Shown piece after piece: positions 12,101 to 23,663 of a stretch of DNA of 64,000 bases. Origin of the DNA: Saposhnikovia divaricata (Eukaryota; Streptophyta; Magnoliopsida; Apiales; Apiaceae); NCBI GenBank assembly GCA_036435485.1, contig CM071595.1, positions 8,174,001-8,238,000 on the forward strand, read 5' to 3'. The position numbers and the translations under genes are program-made. Under the pieces are notes generated by a model. The model was not told the origin of the DNA and ran no database searches. It was given only the letters and a program-made list of their open reading frames with translations. The stretch's first letter is position 1; every line of letters begins with the position of its first letter.

Positions 12101-14324
12101 CGTAAGTCCGTTTCACGTGATCTTTATATCAAAACGAAGCTTAGAACATTACCTATCCTATCATGGCAGATAAGGTCTCTGGACAGTAGGGGTTCGACAT
12201 GGAAAATGGCATACAAAACATGGTATTGCAAAATCGGGCATTATAACGGCTATGTTTACGCGTTTTCCAAAGTTTTTACACTTTATCTCGATCTAACAAA
12301 GATCAATCCAACCACACAAACACATGATAATAATCATAACTAGTCTATCAACAACTCATCTTAACCATCTCATGGATCACAATCCAAACAACAACCATAA
12401 TCAACTAATAACATAGATCTTAGCATAACATAGCATACTAACACTAAATCATCCATAAAACTCATAAAATCTCAAAATGGTACCAAGGGTTTTCAAGTAT
12501 TATACCTTCCTTAGAGTGTGATATAGCCTTACTAAGCCTTGTATGGTCCTTGGATAGCCTTAACTTATCTAGGATTAACCATGAAAACAAGAAAAACAAG
12601 GATTAGTTCATAAGAACACTATTCACCCTCATCTTTGTTGATTTTTTTGAAAATGAAAACAAAGGAATTTGGGCTTGAAATTTCTAGGAGATTAGTTTTA
12701 TGAAATATAGGACTCACCATAAAAATTACAAGATCAAATGATGGTTGGAAGTGGGATTTCCCCCTTGGAATTTATGAAAAATTCGAATGGAAGCAAAGGA
12801 GAGAGTGAAGTGTTTTGCTTGGTTTGTTTTGTTCAATTATGCATCAAGTGGATGAGCCTTGGATAATATCTCATCTCTTTTTACTTTAATAAAGTGATGA
12901 TGCACTAGATGATGTCTTTGTGAGGACAAGTGTTGAAGATTGGATGGTTTAAGGCTTAACCAAGTGGTGGCTTGCTAAGTACTTGGTTGCATTCTAATTG
13001 ATCTAGTTCCTTGCTAGTTACTAGATATTTATCACTTGCACATGCATGTATCTTGCTTCCTCTGCTTGTTTCTGTGTCCGGTTATTGCCCGTTTCGATTG
13101 ATCGTTCGTAGGAATATTTCACGGATTTCTAATTAGGGTTTACCGGGAATCCTTTTTAATATTAATACTTTCATTCTCCATCTTTCATTCTAACTTTCCA
13201 ATTTATACTCCTTAAATCCATTCGTTAAATACTTAAGGCTATCAGTGTCCAGGGAACTCTCGGAGAAAATAAAAGTGCGGTTTTTCAGAATCCGACAGCT
13301 TTTACATACACTTATTTTCCCCCTGGATCACTAATACGAACTCGGAAATCCGTTCCGAATGCTTCTATATAGTGTCGTCTCATATTATTATATACTCCCA
13401 CCAAAACTATTCATTCTGTATTCTTTACTTGTTCTCTTAGGGTGGTACAATTGTCCGTATTCTCTTTCGATCGTTCCTTAACCTTTTTACGGAACTACTG
13501 GATTAATCGTTATCGATCTGGATGACATGAGGGTATTCTCTTGCTTGAAGTTGCCATATCTTATTCCCTTAGAAGATAGATTATTCTTACCTATGTTGTC
13601 ACCCTTTAGCATTCTTCAAGACATAAACATAATAAGGTCGAATTCCATTCATTCTTTCCAAATATCATTAATTACATTGTAGCCATAACCACTCCTCAGT
13701 GGTTTCCTACCTTCATTCTTAAATCAAATATAATAACATCCCAAAATATCAAATCCTCAAAGTTAATATCTCAATTCTTGGATTATAATAATATTTAATC
13801 CACTGTCCGGTCAAATATTATACCGAAAAGAATTTGAAATTTCTGAATTCCGATCGTCTCTGCATTCACTTATTTCCTCCGCGTATTACTAATATGACTT
13901 CGAAACATACATATCACGTCCCGTACATAGGGTGGAGTGAAAAGTTTTCCAACTTACAAAATCACTATTCATCCACCAAATTACTATACACGTACAGGAA
14001 ATACTATGCACGTACGGGAAATACTATGCACGTATGGGAAACACTATGCACGTATGGGAAACACTATGCACGTAAGGATCCATTAGCTCCTTCCAGGATG
14101 GTAGATTATTCTTATCTAGGTCCTCAACCATCGATTTATTCTATTCTGACAATATACCAATGCATCAGGATCATTGTCCAAAGCAATATCCATTCATTAC
14201 AATCATTGTTCTTTGAAACCACCATTCATTAGAGCTGGTGACCTTGTTGTCGGAATCATTGTTCCTCATTTTATCATTACTTAATAAAAAGTTTTAATTA
14301 TATCCAAAATTTGGGGTTCTTACA
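9190..14324 (-). repeat. Element A 5' LTR, 5135 bp
   Basis: Runs from TGTAACACCCCC (9190) to TTCTTACA (14324) on the plus strand, which is unusually long for an LTR. It contains the GAATATTC-like array (about 10500-11240), the 20-bp tandem array (13984-14073) and a hairpin-forming terminus CCCCAGATCCGGGG. No frame of believable length is present in sense orientation apart from the 13-codon frame at 9519-9560. Confidence 0.9.
9519..9560 (-). other. 13-codon ORF, positional counterpart of the H3-like ORF of B/C
   Basis: Reads MTRTRCTRRGRGR then stops. The upstream sequence GCTCACCCTTGCTTT...CAACAACAG followed closely by ATG matches the sequence before the MARTRQTARKQ frame of element C (GCTCACTCTTGCTTG...CACAACAG). 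It is therefore probably the homologous, truncated start in the A family. Too short to call a gene on its own. Confidence 0.4.
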
Positions 14325-14591
14325 AATATTCAAATAACATTCGTCGCCCAAATAATAGAAAATATTTACTTAGATATTTTCTTTCGAGGTAATCTCGATA
14401 TGTCAAGAAATATTGACTCCCGGTCTATATTTGATGAATAAATGTATACACCCTTCTCTGAGGGTCTCACAATAACCGGCTTATAATTGATACGATAGCT
14501 ATCTAATTTATAAGCCAATAACAATCAGGGAACAAGCATAATGATATAACTTGAAATTAGGCATGCATGCTATGGCATATGTATAACAGAA

Positions 14592-14593
<2 letters not shown>

Positions 14594-14660
<67 letters not shown>
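14594..14660. repeat. (AT)n microsatellite
   Basis: About 67 bases of uninterrupted AT dinucleotides within LTR A2, replacing the short AT run found at the same place in the LTRs of A. Confidence 0.95.
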
Positions 14661-14665
<5 letters not shown>

Positions 14666-16782
14666 CACAACAACAGCCTAAAAGAAGGGAATTGAAACTT
14701 GCCTGGTAGTCGAGTACGGTAAGGGGTAGTGGTAGCGGGTCCCGGGTCAGCTTGGTGATCTATAAATAGCCAAGGCATTCGGGATTAATCACTTAACATC
14801 TTAAAAGTTAAGTTATACTTAAATCGAAACACGTTCTCGAGTTATCTCGTTATACCCCTTTTAGTGGATTCATTTTATCATCGATCCAACCCGACATTCG
14901 TTCGTTAATACGACATGTCATTGTACTTACACTTGGGACATACTTAAATCATACAAGTTCTAAAGTCGATCGTTACGAATCAATATTATGCTCCGAGTTT
15001 TATCGCCCGTTTTCTAAGTGTTTTACCGAAGTTATAATCAAGCGGGTTTTTTTTAAGGGGTTCGTTCGCGATTAACTTTGATTCGAACATTTTTATAAAA
15101 TCGGAAAACGATACGTTTCACATGAGGTTTTCTCTCACACCTTCCTTTTTACCTCTAGTATTTAATTACCAAGATTTGCCACTGACTTACGTATTTTACG
15201 AGGGTTCAATTTTAATAACAAACTCGTACTTATGGTTTCGAACGTCTTTTAGTGAATCGGCCATAATTCCTAAACCGTAAGTCCGTTTCACATGATCTTT
15301 ATATCAAAACGAAGCTTATAACATGATCTATCTTGCCATGGCAGAACATGATACTGGACAGTGACTTATGGCTACTGTCAAACACGATTTCTTAAGGTTA
15401 ACAAAAATCGGGCATTACGACGGCTATAAATCGGACGTTCCATAAATCGTAATCAACAACCCAAGCCACACCGGGCATACCAATCATCTTACATTCATAA
15501 TACTAATCTCATAAGTCCAGGAACATCATATTATATCATCATATTCATCACATCTCTTAAATCAAACAAACTAACTACATAATCTTGTAAACATGCTTAT
15601 AACAACATTATCACCAAAACTTATCCAAAACTCCATTAAAACTCAAATCAAAGACTAGGGTTCTTGAAGTTTATACCTTCCTTGGAGTAGATAAAGACCT
15701 TGCCAAGCCTTGTATAGTCCATGAACATCCTTAACCAAGCTTAGATCATCCAAAAATCAAGAAAACCAAGAATTTTGTTCTTGAGGTTACTATTCATCCT
15801 CCAGTTTCTTGATTTTATTGAAAATGGAAAGAGTGGTGTTTGAGGCTAAGATTTCTAGGGTATCATTTTTATGAAATATAGGATCTATGATAAATTTTAG
15901 GAGATCAAACAATGGTGGGAAGAATGATTTTTGTTTTTGAATTAAGGAGGAAGTCGAATGGTGCTAGGTGGGGGAGAGGAAGAGGTTTTGCTTGACTTGC
16001 TCTTGGAAATAATGCATAAAGTGATATGTTTAGCATAATATCTCATCCTTGGTTGCTTTAATAAAGTGATGATGCATGCAATGATGTAATTTGGCAAGAC
16101 AAGTGTTGATATTTTGGTGGTTTAAGGCAAACCAAGTGGTTTGTGTGCTAAGTACTTGGTTGCATTCTAATTAATCTAGTTCCTTGCTAGTTACTAGATA
16201 TTTATCACTTGCACATGCATGTATCTTGCTTCCTCTACTTGTTTCTTTGTCCGTTTATTGCTCAATTCATTGATCGTTCGGACGAATAACTAAGTAGTTT
16301 CACCTCTAGGGTTTACCGGGAAATTTCTCGATATTCATAATACCTTCCCCAATCCTTAATATAATCCTCGTGATGACCATGTAGGATATTTAATCTCGAT
16401 ACGAACTTAATCCGTAATCTAGGATTCGTTCGCTTTATTGATTAATCTCGTTATAACGTTTTTAGCGGTTTCTAGAACGCTTGTTTCACTACCTCAGTGG
16501 TTTCCTACCTTCATTCATAAATCAAATATAATAACATCCCAAAATATCAAATCCTCAAAGTTAATATCTCAATTCTTGGATTATAATAATATTTAATCCA
16601 CTGTCCGGTCAAATATTATACCGAAAAAGAATTTGGAATTTTTGAATTCTGATCGTCTCTGCATTCACTTATTTCCTCCGCGTATTACTAATATGACTTT
16701 GAAACATCCATATCATGTCCCGTACATAGGGTGGCGTGAAAAGTTTTCCAACTTACAAAATCACTATTCATCCACCAAATTA

Positions 16783-16854
16783 CTATGCACGTACAGGAAA
16801 CACTATGCACGTACGGGAAACACTATGCACGTACGGGAAACACTATGCACGTAC
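16783..16854. repeat. 20-bp tandem repeat in LTR A2
   Basis: Three and a half copies of the CTATGCACGTACGGGAAACA unit, homologous to 3371-3460 and 13984-14073. Confidence 0.85.
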
Positions 16855-17117
16855 TCATTTCCCTTCAAGGATCCATTAGCTCCTTCCTGGATGGTAGATT
16901 ATTCTTATCTAGGTCCTCAACCATCGAATTACTCTATTCTGACAATATACCAATGCATCAGGATCATTGTCCAAAGCAATATCCATTCATTACAATCATT
17001 GTTCTTTGAAACCACCATTCATTAGAGCTGGTGACCTTGTTGTTGGAATCATTGTTCCTCATTTTATCATTACTTAATAAAAAGTTTTAATTATATCCAA
17101 AATTTGGGGTTCTTACA

Positions 17118-17156
17118 TACAGCCTCCCCTCCTTAAAAGGATTCCGTCCCGGAATC
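17118..17156 (-). promoter_or_regulatory. Element B LTR stub, polypurine tract and hairpin
   Basis: Plus-strand TACA (17118-17121) is the reverse of the LTR start TGTA. Then comes the polypurine tract AAGGAGGGGAGGC (minus strand, 17122-17134) and the inverted repeat GATTCCG-GGA-CGGAATC at 17140-17156. Confidence 0.8.
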
Positions 17157-18845
17157 AGGTTGAAAACAGTTGGGGTGCTTTTCACGCATCGCGCTCTCTA
17201 GTTCCCATGTTGATTCTTCGACATTCTGATTCCTCCACAAGACTCTCACTAATTTGACAACCTTGTTCCTCAGCACCTGTTCTTTTCTATCCATGATTTC
17301 TACGGGTTGCTCGACATATTTTAAGTCTGGTTGCAGATCCACTTGATCATGTTCTATCACATGTCGGAAGTCGGTATGGTATGGTTGTAGCATGGACACA
17401 TGGAACACATTAAGTACTTGTTGTAAGCTCGGGGGTAAAGCCAATTCATAGGCTAACTTCCCAACTCGTTTCAAGATCTCAAAAGGTCCAATAAATCACG
17501 GGCTTAGTTTTCCCTTCTTACCAAATCTCATCAATCCTTTCCACGGCGATACCTTCAACATCACAAACTCTCCTACCTCATATTCTTTGTCCTTGCGGGT
17601 CTGGTCCGCATACTTCTTCTGTCTGTCTTGGGCCGCTACCAACCGTCCTCTTATGAGCTCGATAGTTTCTCTTGTCTGTTGGACCAGTTCAGGCCCTAAA
17701 ATCTTCCGCTCTCCAACTTCTTCCCAACACAAGGGAGACCGACATCTTCGTCCATATAAAGCTTCATATGGGGGCATGCCTATACTCGCATGGTAACTGT
17801 TGTTGTAGGAAAATTCGATCAACGGCAAGTGGTCATCCCAACTTCCCTTAAAATCAATGGCACATACCCTCAACATGTCCTCGATGGTCTGGATGGTTCT
17901 CTCATTCTGTTCGTCTGTTTGGGGATGGTATGCAGTACTCATGTTTAACTTGGTCCCCACACAATCCTGAAAACTTCTCCAGAACCTGGAGTTGAATCTT
18001 GGGTCTCTATCTGATACAATGCTCACAGGAACCCCATGCCTAATCACAATCTCCTTTAAGTAAATATCCGCCAGCTTGTCGATAGTGTATCCGACCACAA
18101 AGTCCATTGCAATTTGCTCCCACTTCCACTCGGGTATCTCTAAGGGTTGCAACAATCCACTGGGCCTCTGGTGTTCGGCCTTCACTCTTTGACATGTCAA
18201 GCATTTACTTACCCACTCTGCCACGTCCTTCTTCATATTTGGCCACCAATAGTATTCTCTTAAATCTCTATACATCTTAGTGCCTCCAGGGTGAATTGAG
18301 TACCTTGAACTATGAGCCTCTTGCAAAATCTCGTCCTTTAATTCTTGAACGTTCGGGATCCATATCCTAGATGCGTACCTCATAATTCCATTCCCGTCCT
18401 TCTCACACTTAATTTCCTCACCAGTCAAAACTTTCTCCATCGAATTCTTTTCTTCTTCTATCTTATTTTCCTGGCATAACTTAATCTTTTCCAATAGCGG
18501 TGGTTGGACTTTTATTTCCATTAGACTCTCTTGTCCAATTCCTGGTAACCTCACTTCAATCTCCAGTTTCTCAAGGTCCTTAATCAATTCATCCACTGAC
18601 GTTATCATCTTAAGCTTCTCTTTTCGGCTAAGTGCATCGGCCACTACGTTGGCCTTCCCTGGGTGATAATGAATCTCACAATCATAATCTTTGATTAGCT
18701 CTAACCATCTCCTCTGCCTCATGTTTAACTCTTTCTGAGTGAATATGTACTTTAAGCTCTTGTGATCCGTGTAGATTTCACACTTTTCTCCGTAGAGATA
18801 ATGTCTCCAGATCTTCAAAGCAAAAACTATCGCCGCTAATTCCAA
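17133..18845 (-). pseudogene. pol: Element B integrase and chromodomain (broken)
   Basis: Encodes the end of RNase H, the HHCC zinc region (H..H...CLTCQ, near 18190-18300), the integrase core (first Asp in MDFVVG; second in VSDRDPRF; Glu in DEQNERTIQ), the C-terminal GPFEILKR region and a chromodomain ending in ESTWELE. It inserts cDNA and the chromodomain should target marked chromatin (family knowledge). Breaks: an in-frame 90-bp deletion right after MDFVVG removes a core strand (by comparison with C); a stop TGA at 17496-17498 after KKGKLSP; and a one-base loss in the C run near the 3' end, which changes the last residues and extends the protein. Confidence 0.88.
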
Positions 18846-20800
18846 ATCATGGGTGGGTATCTTATCTCGTACTCCTTAAGTTGTCTGGACACATAAGCAA
18901 TCACTTTACCGTTCTGCATAAGCACACACCCTAAACCTTTATGGGATGCGTCGCTATAAATCACAAAATCTCCCTTATCATCAGGTAGGGCTAGTACTGG
19001 TGCTGTCACCAACCTCTTTTTCAACTCTTGGAAGCTCTCTTCGCATTTTTCAGTCCACACAAACTTCTCGGTCTTGCGAGTTAGTCGGGTCAAAGGGGCT
19101 GCTATCTTGGCAAAGTCTTGGACAAACCTCCTATAGTAGCCAGCCAGTCCTATGAAACTTCTCACCTCGGTCGGAGTGGTTGGTCTCTCCCAATTTGATA
19201 CAGCCTCTATTTTGGCTGGGTCCACTAGAATGCCTTGTTCGCTAATCACATGCCCTAAAAACTGAACTTCCTTCAACCAAAATTCACACTTCGAGAACTT
19301 AGCGTACAGCTTTTCTTCTCTCAATGCTCCCAATACAATCCTCAAGTGCTCTGCATGTTCCTCCTTCGTCTTGGAATAAATCAAGATATCATCGATGAAG
19401 ACTATAACACACTTGTCCAAGTATTTCTTGAAGACTCGATTCATTAAGTCCATGAAAGCTGCAGGGGTATTCGTTAACCCAAATGACATCACTAGGAACT
19501 CATAGTGTCCGTACCTGGTGCGAAAGGCCGTCTTTGGTATATCTTCCGGTTTGATCTTTAACTGGTGATACCCGGTCCTCAAATCAATTTTAGAGAAGTA
19601 AACTGCATCTTTCAATTGATCAAACAGGTCATCTATCCTGGGCAAGGGATACTTATTCTTTATAGTCACCTTGTTCAACTCCCTGTAGTCTATACATAAT
19701 CTCATACTACCGTCCTTCTTTTTCACGAATAACACCGGGGCTCCCCACGGTGACACACTAGGTCTTATCATCCCCTTATCCAACAACTCTTGTAACTGAG
19801 TGGCCAGCTCTTTCATCTCCACTGGGGCTAGCCGATATGGGGCTTTCGAAATTGGGGCCGTACCCGAAACTAGGTCTATGGCGAACTCGATGTCTCTATC
19901 GGGCGGTAGTCCAGGAAGATCATCCGGAAATACGTTCGCGAACTCATTAACGACAGGGATTTCCTGTAGGTTTGGTGCCTCCTTCTTGGTATCCTTCACA
20001 TAGGCTAAATAGGCTTCGCATCCTTTACGTAACAACTTCTTAGCTTGAATCATAGTCAGGAACTTTTGGTTTTGCCGTTTCCCACTAAACACTACTTCCT
20101 CGTCCCCTGGCAGTCTCAAACTTACTTTCTTCTTTACGCAATCAATCTGGGCTCCGTGGGTTGTTAACCAATCCATACCTACTATTACGTCAAACTCCCC
20201 TAGTTTAAAAGGTATTAAGTCTACTCGAAAGTGTCGCCCTTCTATTTCTAGGTCGCAACCTGGACATACTTGGCTAACGGGAATAATTTCATGATTAGCT
20301 ATCTCTATTTGCAATCTGTCTTTCAATGGTTCAGTCTTAAGGCCTAACTGACATACAAAATCTAGAGATATGAAGGACTTGGTAGCTCCCGAATCAAATA
20401 AAACATTTGCCTTAACTGAGTTGAGTAGTAGAGTACCTGCAATCACATCCGTGTTTCTCACGGCATCCTGCACCGTCATGTTAAAAGTTCTTGCAGTAGG
20501 GGCCTTGTTAGAAGCAGTTCCACTCACTCTCGATGCAGCTGGCCCAGAGGACATACATTCCCTCATTCGGTGCCCTGGTTTCCCACACTTGAAGTAATTA
20601 CCCCCGGCACTCGGGTTGTTACTAGTTTCGCGACAGGCGTTAGCATAATGCCCTATCAGCCCACACTTGAAGCACTTCACATCTTGCAGGTTACACACGC
20701 CCGCATGTTTCCTTCCACATTTATTACATTCTGGGGGTTGGGCTCGGGATGGGGTAGAGTAAGACGATCCCTGTGGTCGGCCGTTCTGGCCCACACTCAA
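18836..20800 (-). pseudogene. pol: Element B zinc knuckle, protease, reverse transcriptase and RNase H
   Basis: In order: zinc-knuckle region (CNKCGRKHAGVC, CFKCG..GHYANAC, FKCGKPGHRMREC, first 90 residues), aspartic protease with NVLFDSGATKSF (about residue 130), RT with GAPVLFVKKKDGSMRLCIDY, YFSKIDLRTGYHQ and the catalytic VFIDDILIYSK, then RNase H beginning VIYSDASHKGLG. The frame is continuous with gag upstream, interrupted by TGA at 20828-20830. It ends by frameshift at 18836-18838 because B has one C fewer than C in the run before ACCCATGATTTGG. RT catalytic residues are intact. Confidence 0.92.
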
Positions 20801-20827
20801 ACTTTCAGCTCTCTTGGTTCCAAAGTT

Positions 20828-21751
20828 TCAGCTGGGTTGGGACATCGTTCCTCGCTTAAATTTGCTCGGAAAGCTCCCTCCCGCAGATTTTCCCGTTCGA
20901 CTATCAAACTTCCTCTTCTTTCCTTCCCTCTCCTTCTGCATCTGTTCACTCCCAGCCTCAACAATTGATGTTTTATGTACCAGGGTGGCATAGTCTGTCA
21001 GCTCAAGAACCGCCACACGATTCTGAATCCATTGCTTTAGCCCTAATTGAAATCTTCGGGACCTCTTTGCCTCAGAGTTCACATATTCCGGCACAAACCT
21101 CGACAGCTCAGTAAATTTGGCCTCGTACTCGGCCACCGTCATATTTCCTTGCTTCAGCTCCAAAAACTTCAGCTCCATTTGTGTCTCCATGAACCTAGGA
21201 AAGTACTTCTCCAAGAACAGCTCGCTAAATCTCTCCCAGGTCACCACACCTCTTCCTTCCAAATTCTTCTTAGCTTCCCACCAATAGTTCGCCTCACCCT
21301 TCAGAAGGTAAGTGGCGAAAACAGTCTTCTGCTCTTCAGCGACACCTAGTATCTCGAAAGATTTTTCCATTTCCTTCAGCCAGGCCCTTGCCTCGACCGG
21401 GTCGGCAGTTCCTTTAAATTCTGGGGGTTTCAGGGATTTGAAGTTCCGAAAAGCATTAGCATTAGCATTCTGGGGTGGTTGTTGAACTGGGGGACGGTCC
21501 AAGTTCTGCCTAAGTAACTCCATGAACTGTTCCATAGGGCCTCCCCTAGGATGTTCTACCTCTCGGGTGTCATCACCAGCTTCTTCTTCCTCATACTAAG
21601 AGTCATCAAACAAGTTATGATCGTTGCCCTCATTCTCACTCAGGTTGGCATTTTCCCCTTCATGGTTTTGGTGGCCTCCGGTTCCATGGTGGCTACCCTG
21701 GCCCTCAGAACTGATCGGGTGAGCTCGAGTGTTCATTCTTCTGGGTGGCAT
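20828..21751 (-). pseudogene. gag: Element B gag (two premature stops)
   Basis: The start is ATG at 21751 (MPPRRMNTRAHPISS), the same as in element C. The retrotransposon gag domain runs from FKSLKPPEFKGTADP to about FVPEYVNSEAK, with the WWEAKK and FLEKYFP motifs of plant chromoviruses. A TAG at 21596-21598 interrupts after NLFDDS where C reads GAG; a TGA at 20828-20830 (C: GGA) separates gag from the zinc knuckles. The ATG is preceded 4 bases upstream by TTATTATCAG, which looks like a splice acceptor. Confidence 0.88.
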
Positions 21752-22480
21752 GATTCTGATAATAAAACAAGAAGGCGGTTAGGGTTTTCCAATTACCTGA
21801 CAGCGTTTGCACGGTCAGGAGCGTATCGTTCCTCCTCATAAGGGTGGAAGTTGCAAAAGTTTTAATAATCCGATGTCGGAGATAAAATGTCAACATTTTT
21901 GGGGAAAAATCCCATTGGGATGCGAAAACATTTACAAGAGTTTTCAAAACTTCGAAACCTCAAAAATATTTTATTTTATTTTTTTTTTGGAAAAAATTTA
22001 TTTTTAAAGATTGTAGGAACATTTTTGGAAATTGTAGAAAACAATTTGAAATTGCATATCGTAAATTTGAAACATCATGGTTGTATTTGTGGCTTGTAGC
22101 AATTGTATAATCACAGTTGTATATAAAGACAGTAAAGCGTGGCATCGAAAAGTAAAGCAGTTGAGGCAATATTAAGGAAACTGAAACTAAATAAGTACGG
22201 TACAAGGGTTATCACAAAGTTTGAATGTTAAAGCCAAATACATAGTTCCGATGTCAAAGTCTAGCAAAAGTGGAACAAATACAAATACATCATCCGAATA
22301 GTCAGGCTACACAAAAGTAGGGCTACATCCGTACATACTACCCGAAGTCACATCTACATATCAGTAGGTCAGTCTACTCATCCACTGGTCAGAAAGGATA
22401 CCACTGCACAAGTCAACTATCCTGCAAAATCGACACATTAATGTCATCTGAACCTAGGGGACTGAGCTATCAGTAACGCA
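21752..22480 (-). other. Element B spacer between leader ORF and gag
   Basis: No convincing gene. It aligns along its length with 28435-29181 of element C. It contains A/T homopolymer runs around 21965-22005, a CAG/GTAATT donor-like site and, 41-43 bases later, an acceptor-like TTATTATCAG just before the gag ATG. The distance is too short for a usual plant intron, so the acceptor, if used, would pair with a more distant donor. Confidence 0.6.
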
Positions 22481-23209
22481 TCACGGGGCCGCACCGCGAC
22501 GGAGCAAGGTCCTCACTCGGGCAAATGCACGACGCACAACACGCCTAGCATCCCTAGCCTGGATCACTCCGCCCCCGCGGATCCCTAATCCAAGAATCCC
22601 ATCGCGACTCCTCCTCTCAATCCTATGGAGTCGAGCCCTAGTCCTCCTAGCAACAGCGGTCCTCATCTCAGCCTGGATCCTCAAGTGCGCCTCGCGCTCC
22701 TCCACTAGTGCCCGCCTCGCCTCGTTAAGTCGGGCCTCTGCAGATAGTAAGTCTCGGGTCAGGAACTGCACCACGTAAGCGTGCTCAGTAACCGACACTG
22801 GGGGTAGGTCCATCGGTGGAGGTGGTATGACAGGAACAGGAGTAGGTGCAGCAGCAGGAGCAGGAGCAGTAGCAGGGGTAGGGTCAAGCTCCTCCTCGCC
22901 AGAAGTGTCATCCTCAGAGTCACCGTCCGATGAAACAGGGCTAGATGTCTGTGGAGAAGGTGGGGGTGACACAACACGACCCTCACCGGATCTCACACTC
23001 TCCTCATCAGTAGCTACAGGAGATGGGGTAACAGGCTCTGGCTCAAAGGGCTCCTCAACGGGATCCTCATCATCAGTATCCTCTATCAGTGTAATCCAGG
23101 GTCCAAGCTCGGAGTCAGCACCCATATCCTCCTCAGGATCCTCGGTCTCTCGCATCAGTGCCTCATCATGCTCTCTCTCGAAAGCCTCAGGGTATGGTAT
23201 CTCCTCCAT
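22481..23209 (-). CDS. Extra leader ORF of element B (acidic/Pro-rich then Arg-rich protein, 242 aa)
   Basis: Open frame between PBS and gag, starting MEEIPYPEAFEREHDEAL. Residues 1 to about 105 are rich in Asp/Glu with Pro and Ser; 105-135 are Ala/Pro-rich with PPPPMDLPP; about 145-195 look helical with alternating Glu and Arg (LNEARRALVEEREAHLR); the rest is strongly basic and ends in RTLLRRGAAP. No family recognised. It differs from the copy in C by about 11 substitutions and two in-frame length changes (12 and 3 bases), while gag-pol of B has frameshifts and stops. The ATG follows directly on CCCTTGTGTAG, a good acceptor-like tract. It could be a chromatin or nucleic acid binding accessory protein, but that is a guess. 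Confidence 0.65.
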   Translation of the reverse strand: MEEIPYPEAFEREHDEALMRETEDPEEDMGADSELGPWITLIEDTDDEDPVEEPFEPEPVTPSPVATDEESVRSGEGRVVSPPPSPQTSSPVSSDGDSEDDTSGEEELDPTPATAPAPAAAPTPVPVIPPPPMDLPPVSVTEHAYVVQFLTRDLLSAEARLNEARRALVEEREAHLRIQAEMRTAVARRTRARLHRIERRSRDGILGLGIRGGGVIQARDARRVVRRAFARVRTLLRRGAAP

Positions 23210-23425
23210 CTACACAAGGGAAATAAGGTGGGTCACTAACCATAAAAGAAAGGTTTAGGAGTAGTTCCCTCACGGGCCTTAAAGTCAGGGATATATCCGA
23301 TAACCCGACTACAAACTCGATGAGAGTTCTAAGTATTATTAATGTTGTTATTAGGGTTATCGTTATTGTTATTATTATTAGGGTTGCTTTCTTAAATTAC
23401 TATCGTTTCTGAGAACTGTAACCTC

Positions 23426-23437
23426 GCTCTGATACCA
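23426..23437 (-). promoter_or_regulatory. Element B primer binding site
   Basis: Plus-strand GCTCTGATACCA, the reverse of an initiator tRNA-Met PBS, lies 4 bases from the LTR end at 23442. Confidence 0.92.
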
Positions 23438-23663
23438 TTTCTGTGACGCCCCCAGATCCGGGGTCGGAGATCTAGGCGCTCACGGTCCATTTTCCGTTAA
23501 TAACATACCTGTTCTTGCACATAATATAAATAAAACCGCCATCGACCCCACAATAACTCACACCGCACACACACACTGGTTAGAGCCTCAGAAACGTCAC
23601 ACATTGATTAAACAGTAATAAAATTATCAGAGTTATTACAGACTGAATTAAATAGCATTTATG

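Larger units (their letters stand above)
1..14324 (-). mobile_element. Element A: non-autonomous Tekay-like gypsy element with giant LTRs
   Basis: Minus-strand LTR retrotransposon whose left (3') LTR runs off the window start. Order on the minus strand is 5' LTR (9190-14324), primer binding site (9174-9185), interior of about 5.5 kb, polypurine tract (3712-3724), 3' LTR (1-3711). LTRs begin TGTAAGAACC and end GGTGTTACA in element orientation. The visible 3.7 kb of the two LTRs differ at only a couple of dozen positions by eye, so the copy is recent. The interior holds only scattered remnants of integrase and RNase H, so its proteins must have come from another element (inference). The right flank is AATAT (14325-14329), inside an LTR of the same family; the matching left duplication is outside the window. 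Confidence 0.85.
14325..17117 (-). repeat. A-family LTR fragment A2
   Basis: Begins directly at the end of element A with sequence matching position 580 onward of the A LTR, and ends with the same TTGGGGTTCTTACA terminus at 17117. It is clearly more diverged from A than A's own LTRs are from each other. Element A therefore inserted into an older LTR of its own family; the rest of A2 must lie left of the window. The following bases TACAG (17118-17122) are the last bases of element B's LTR end plus one, so A2 landed 4 bp inside B's 3' LTR. Confidence 0.8.

Noticed and set aside
22827..23258. Ser/Gly-rich frame opposite the leader ORF (also 27642-28088)
   Set aside because: Mirror of the acidic/Pro codons of the leader ORF; the leader ORF frame has the better start, is in sense with the element, and has matching in-frame changes.
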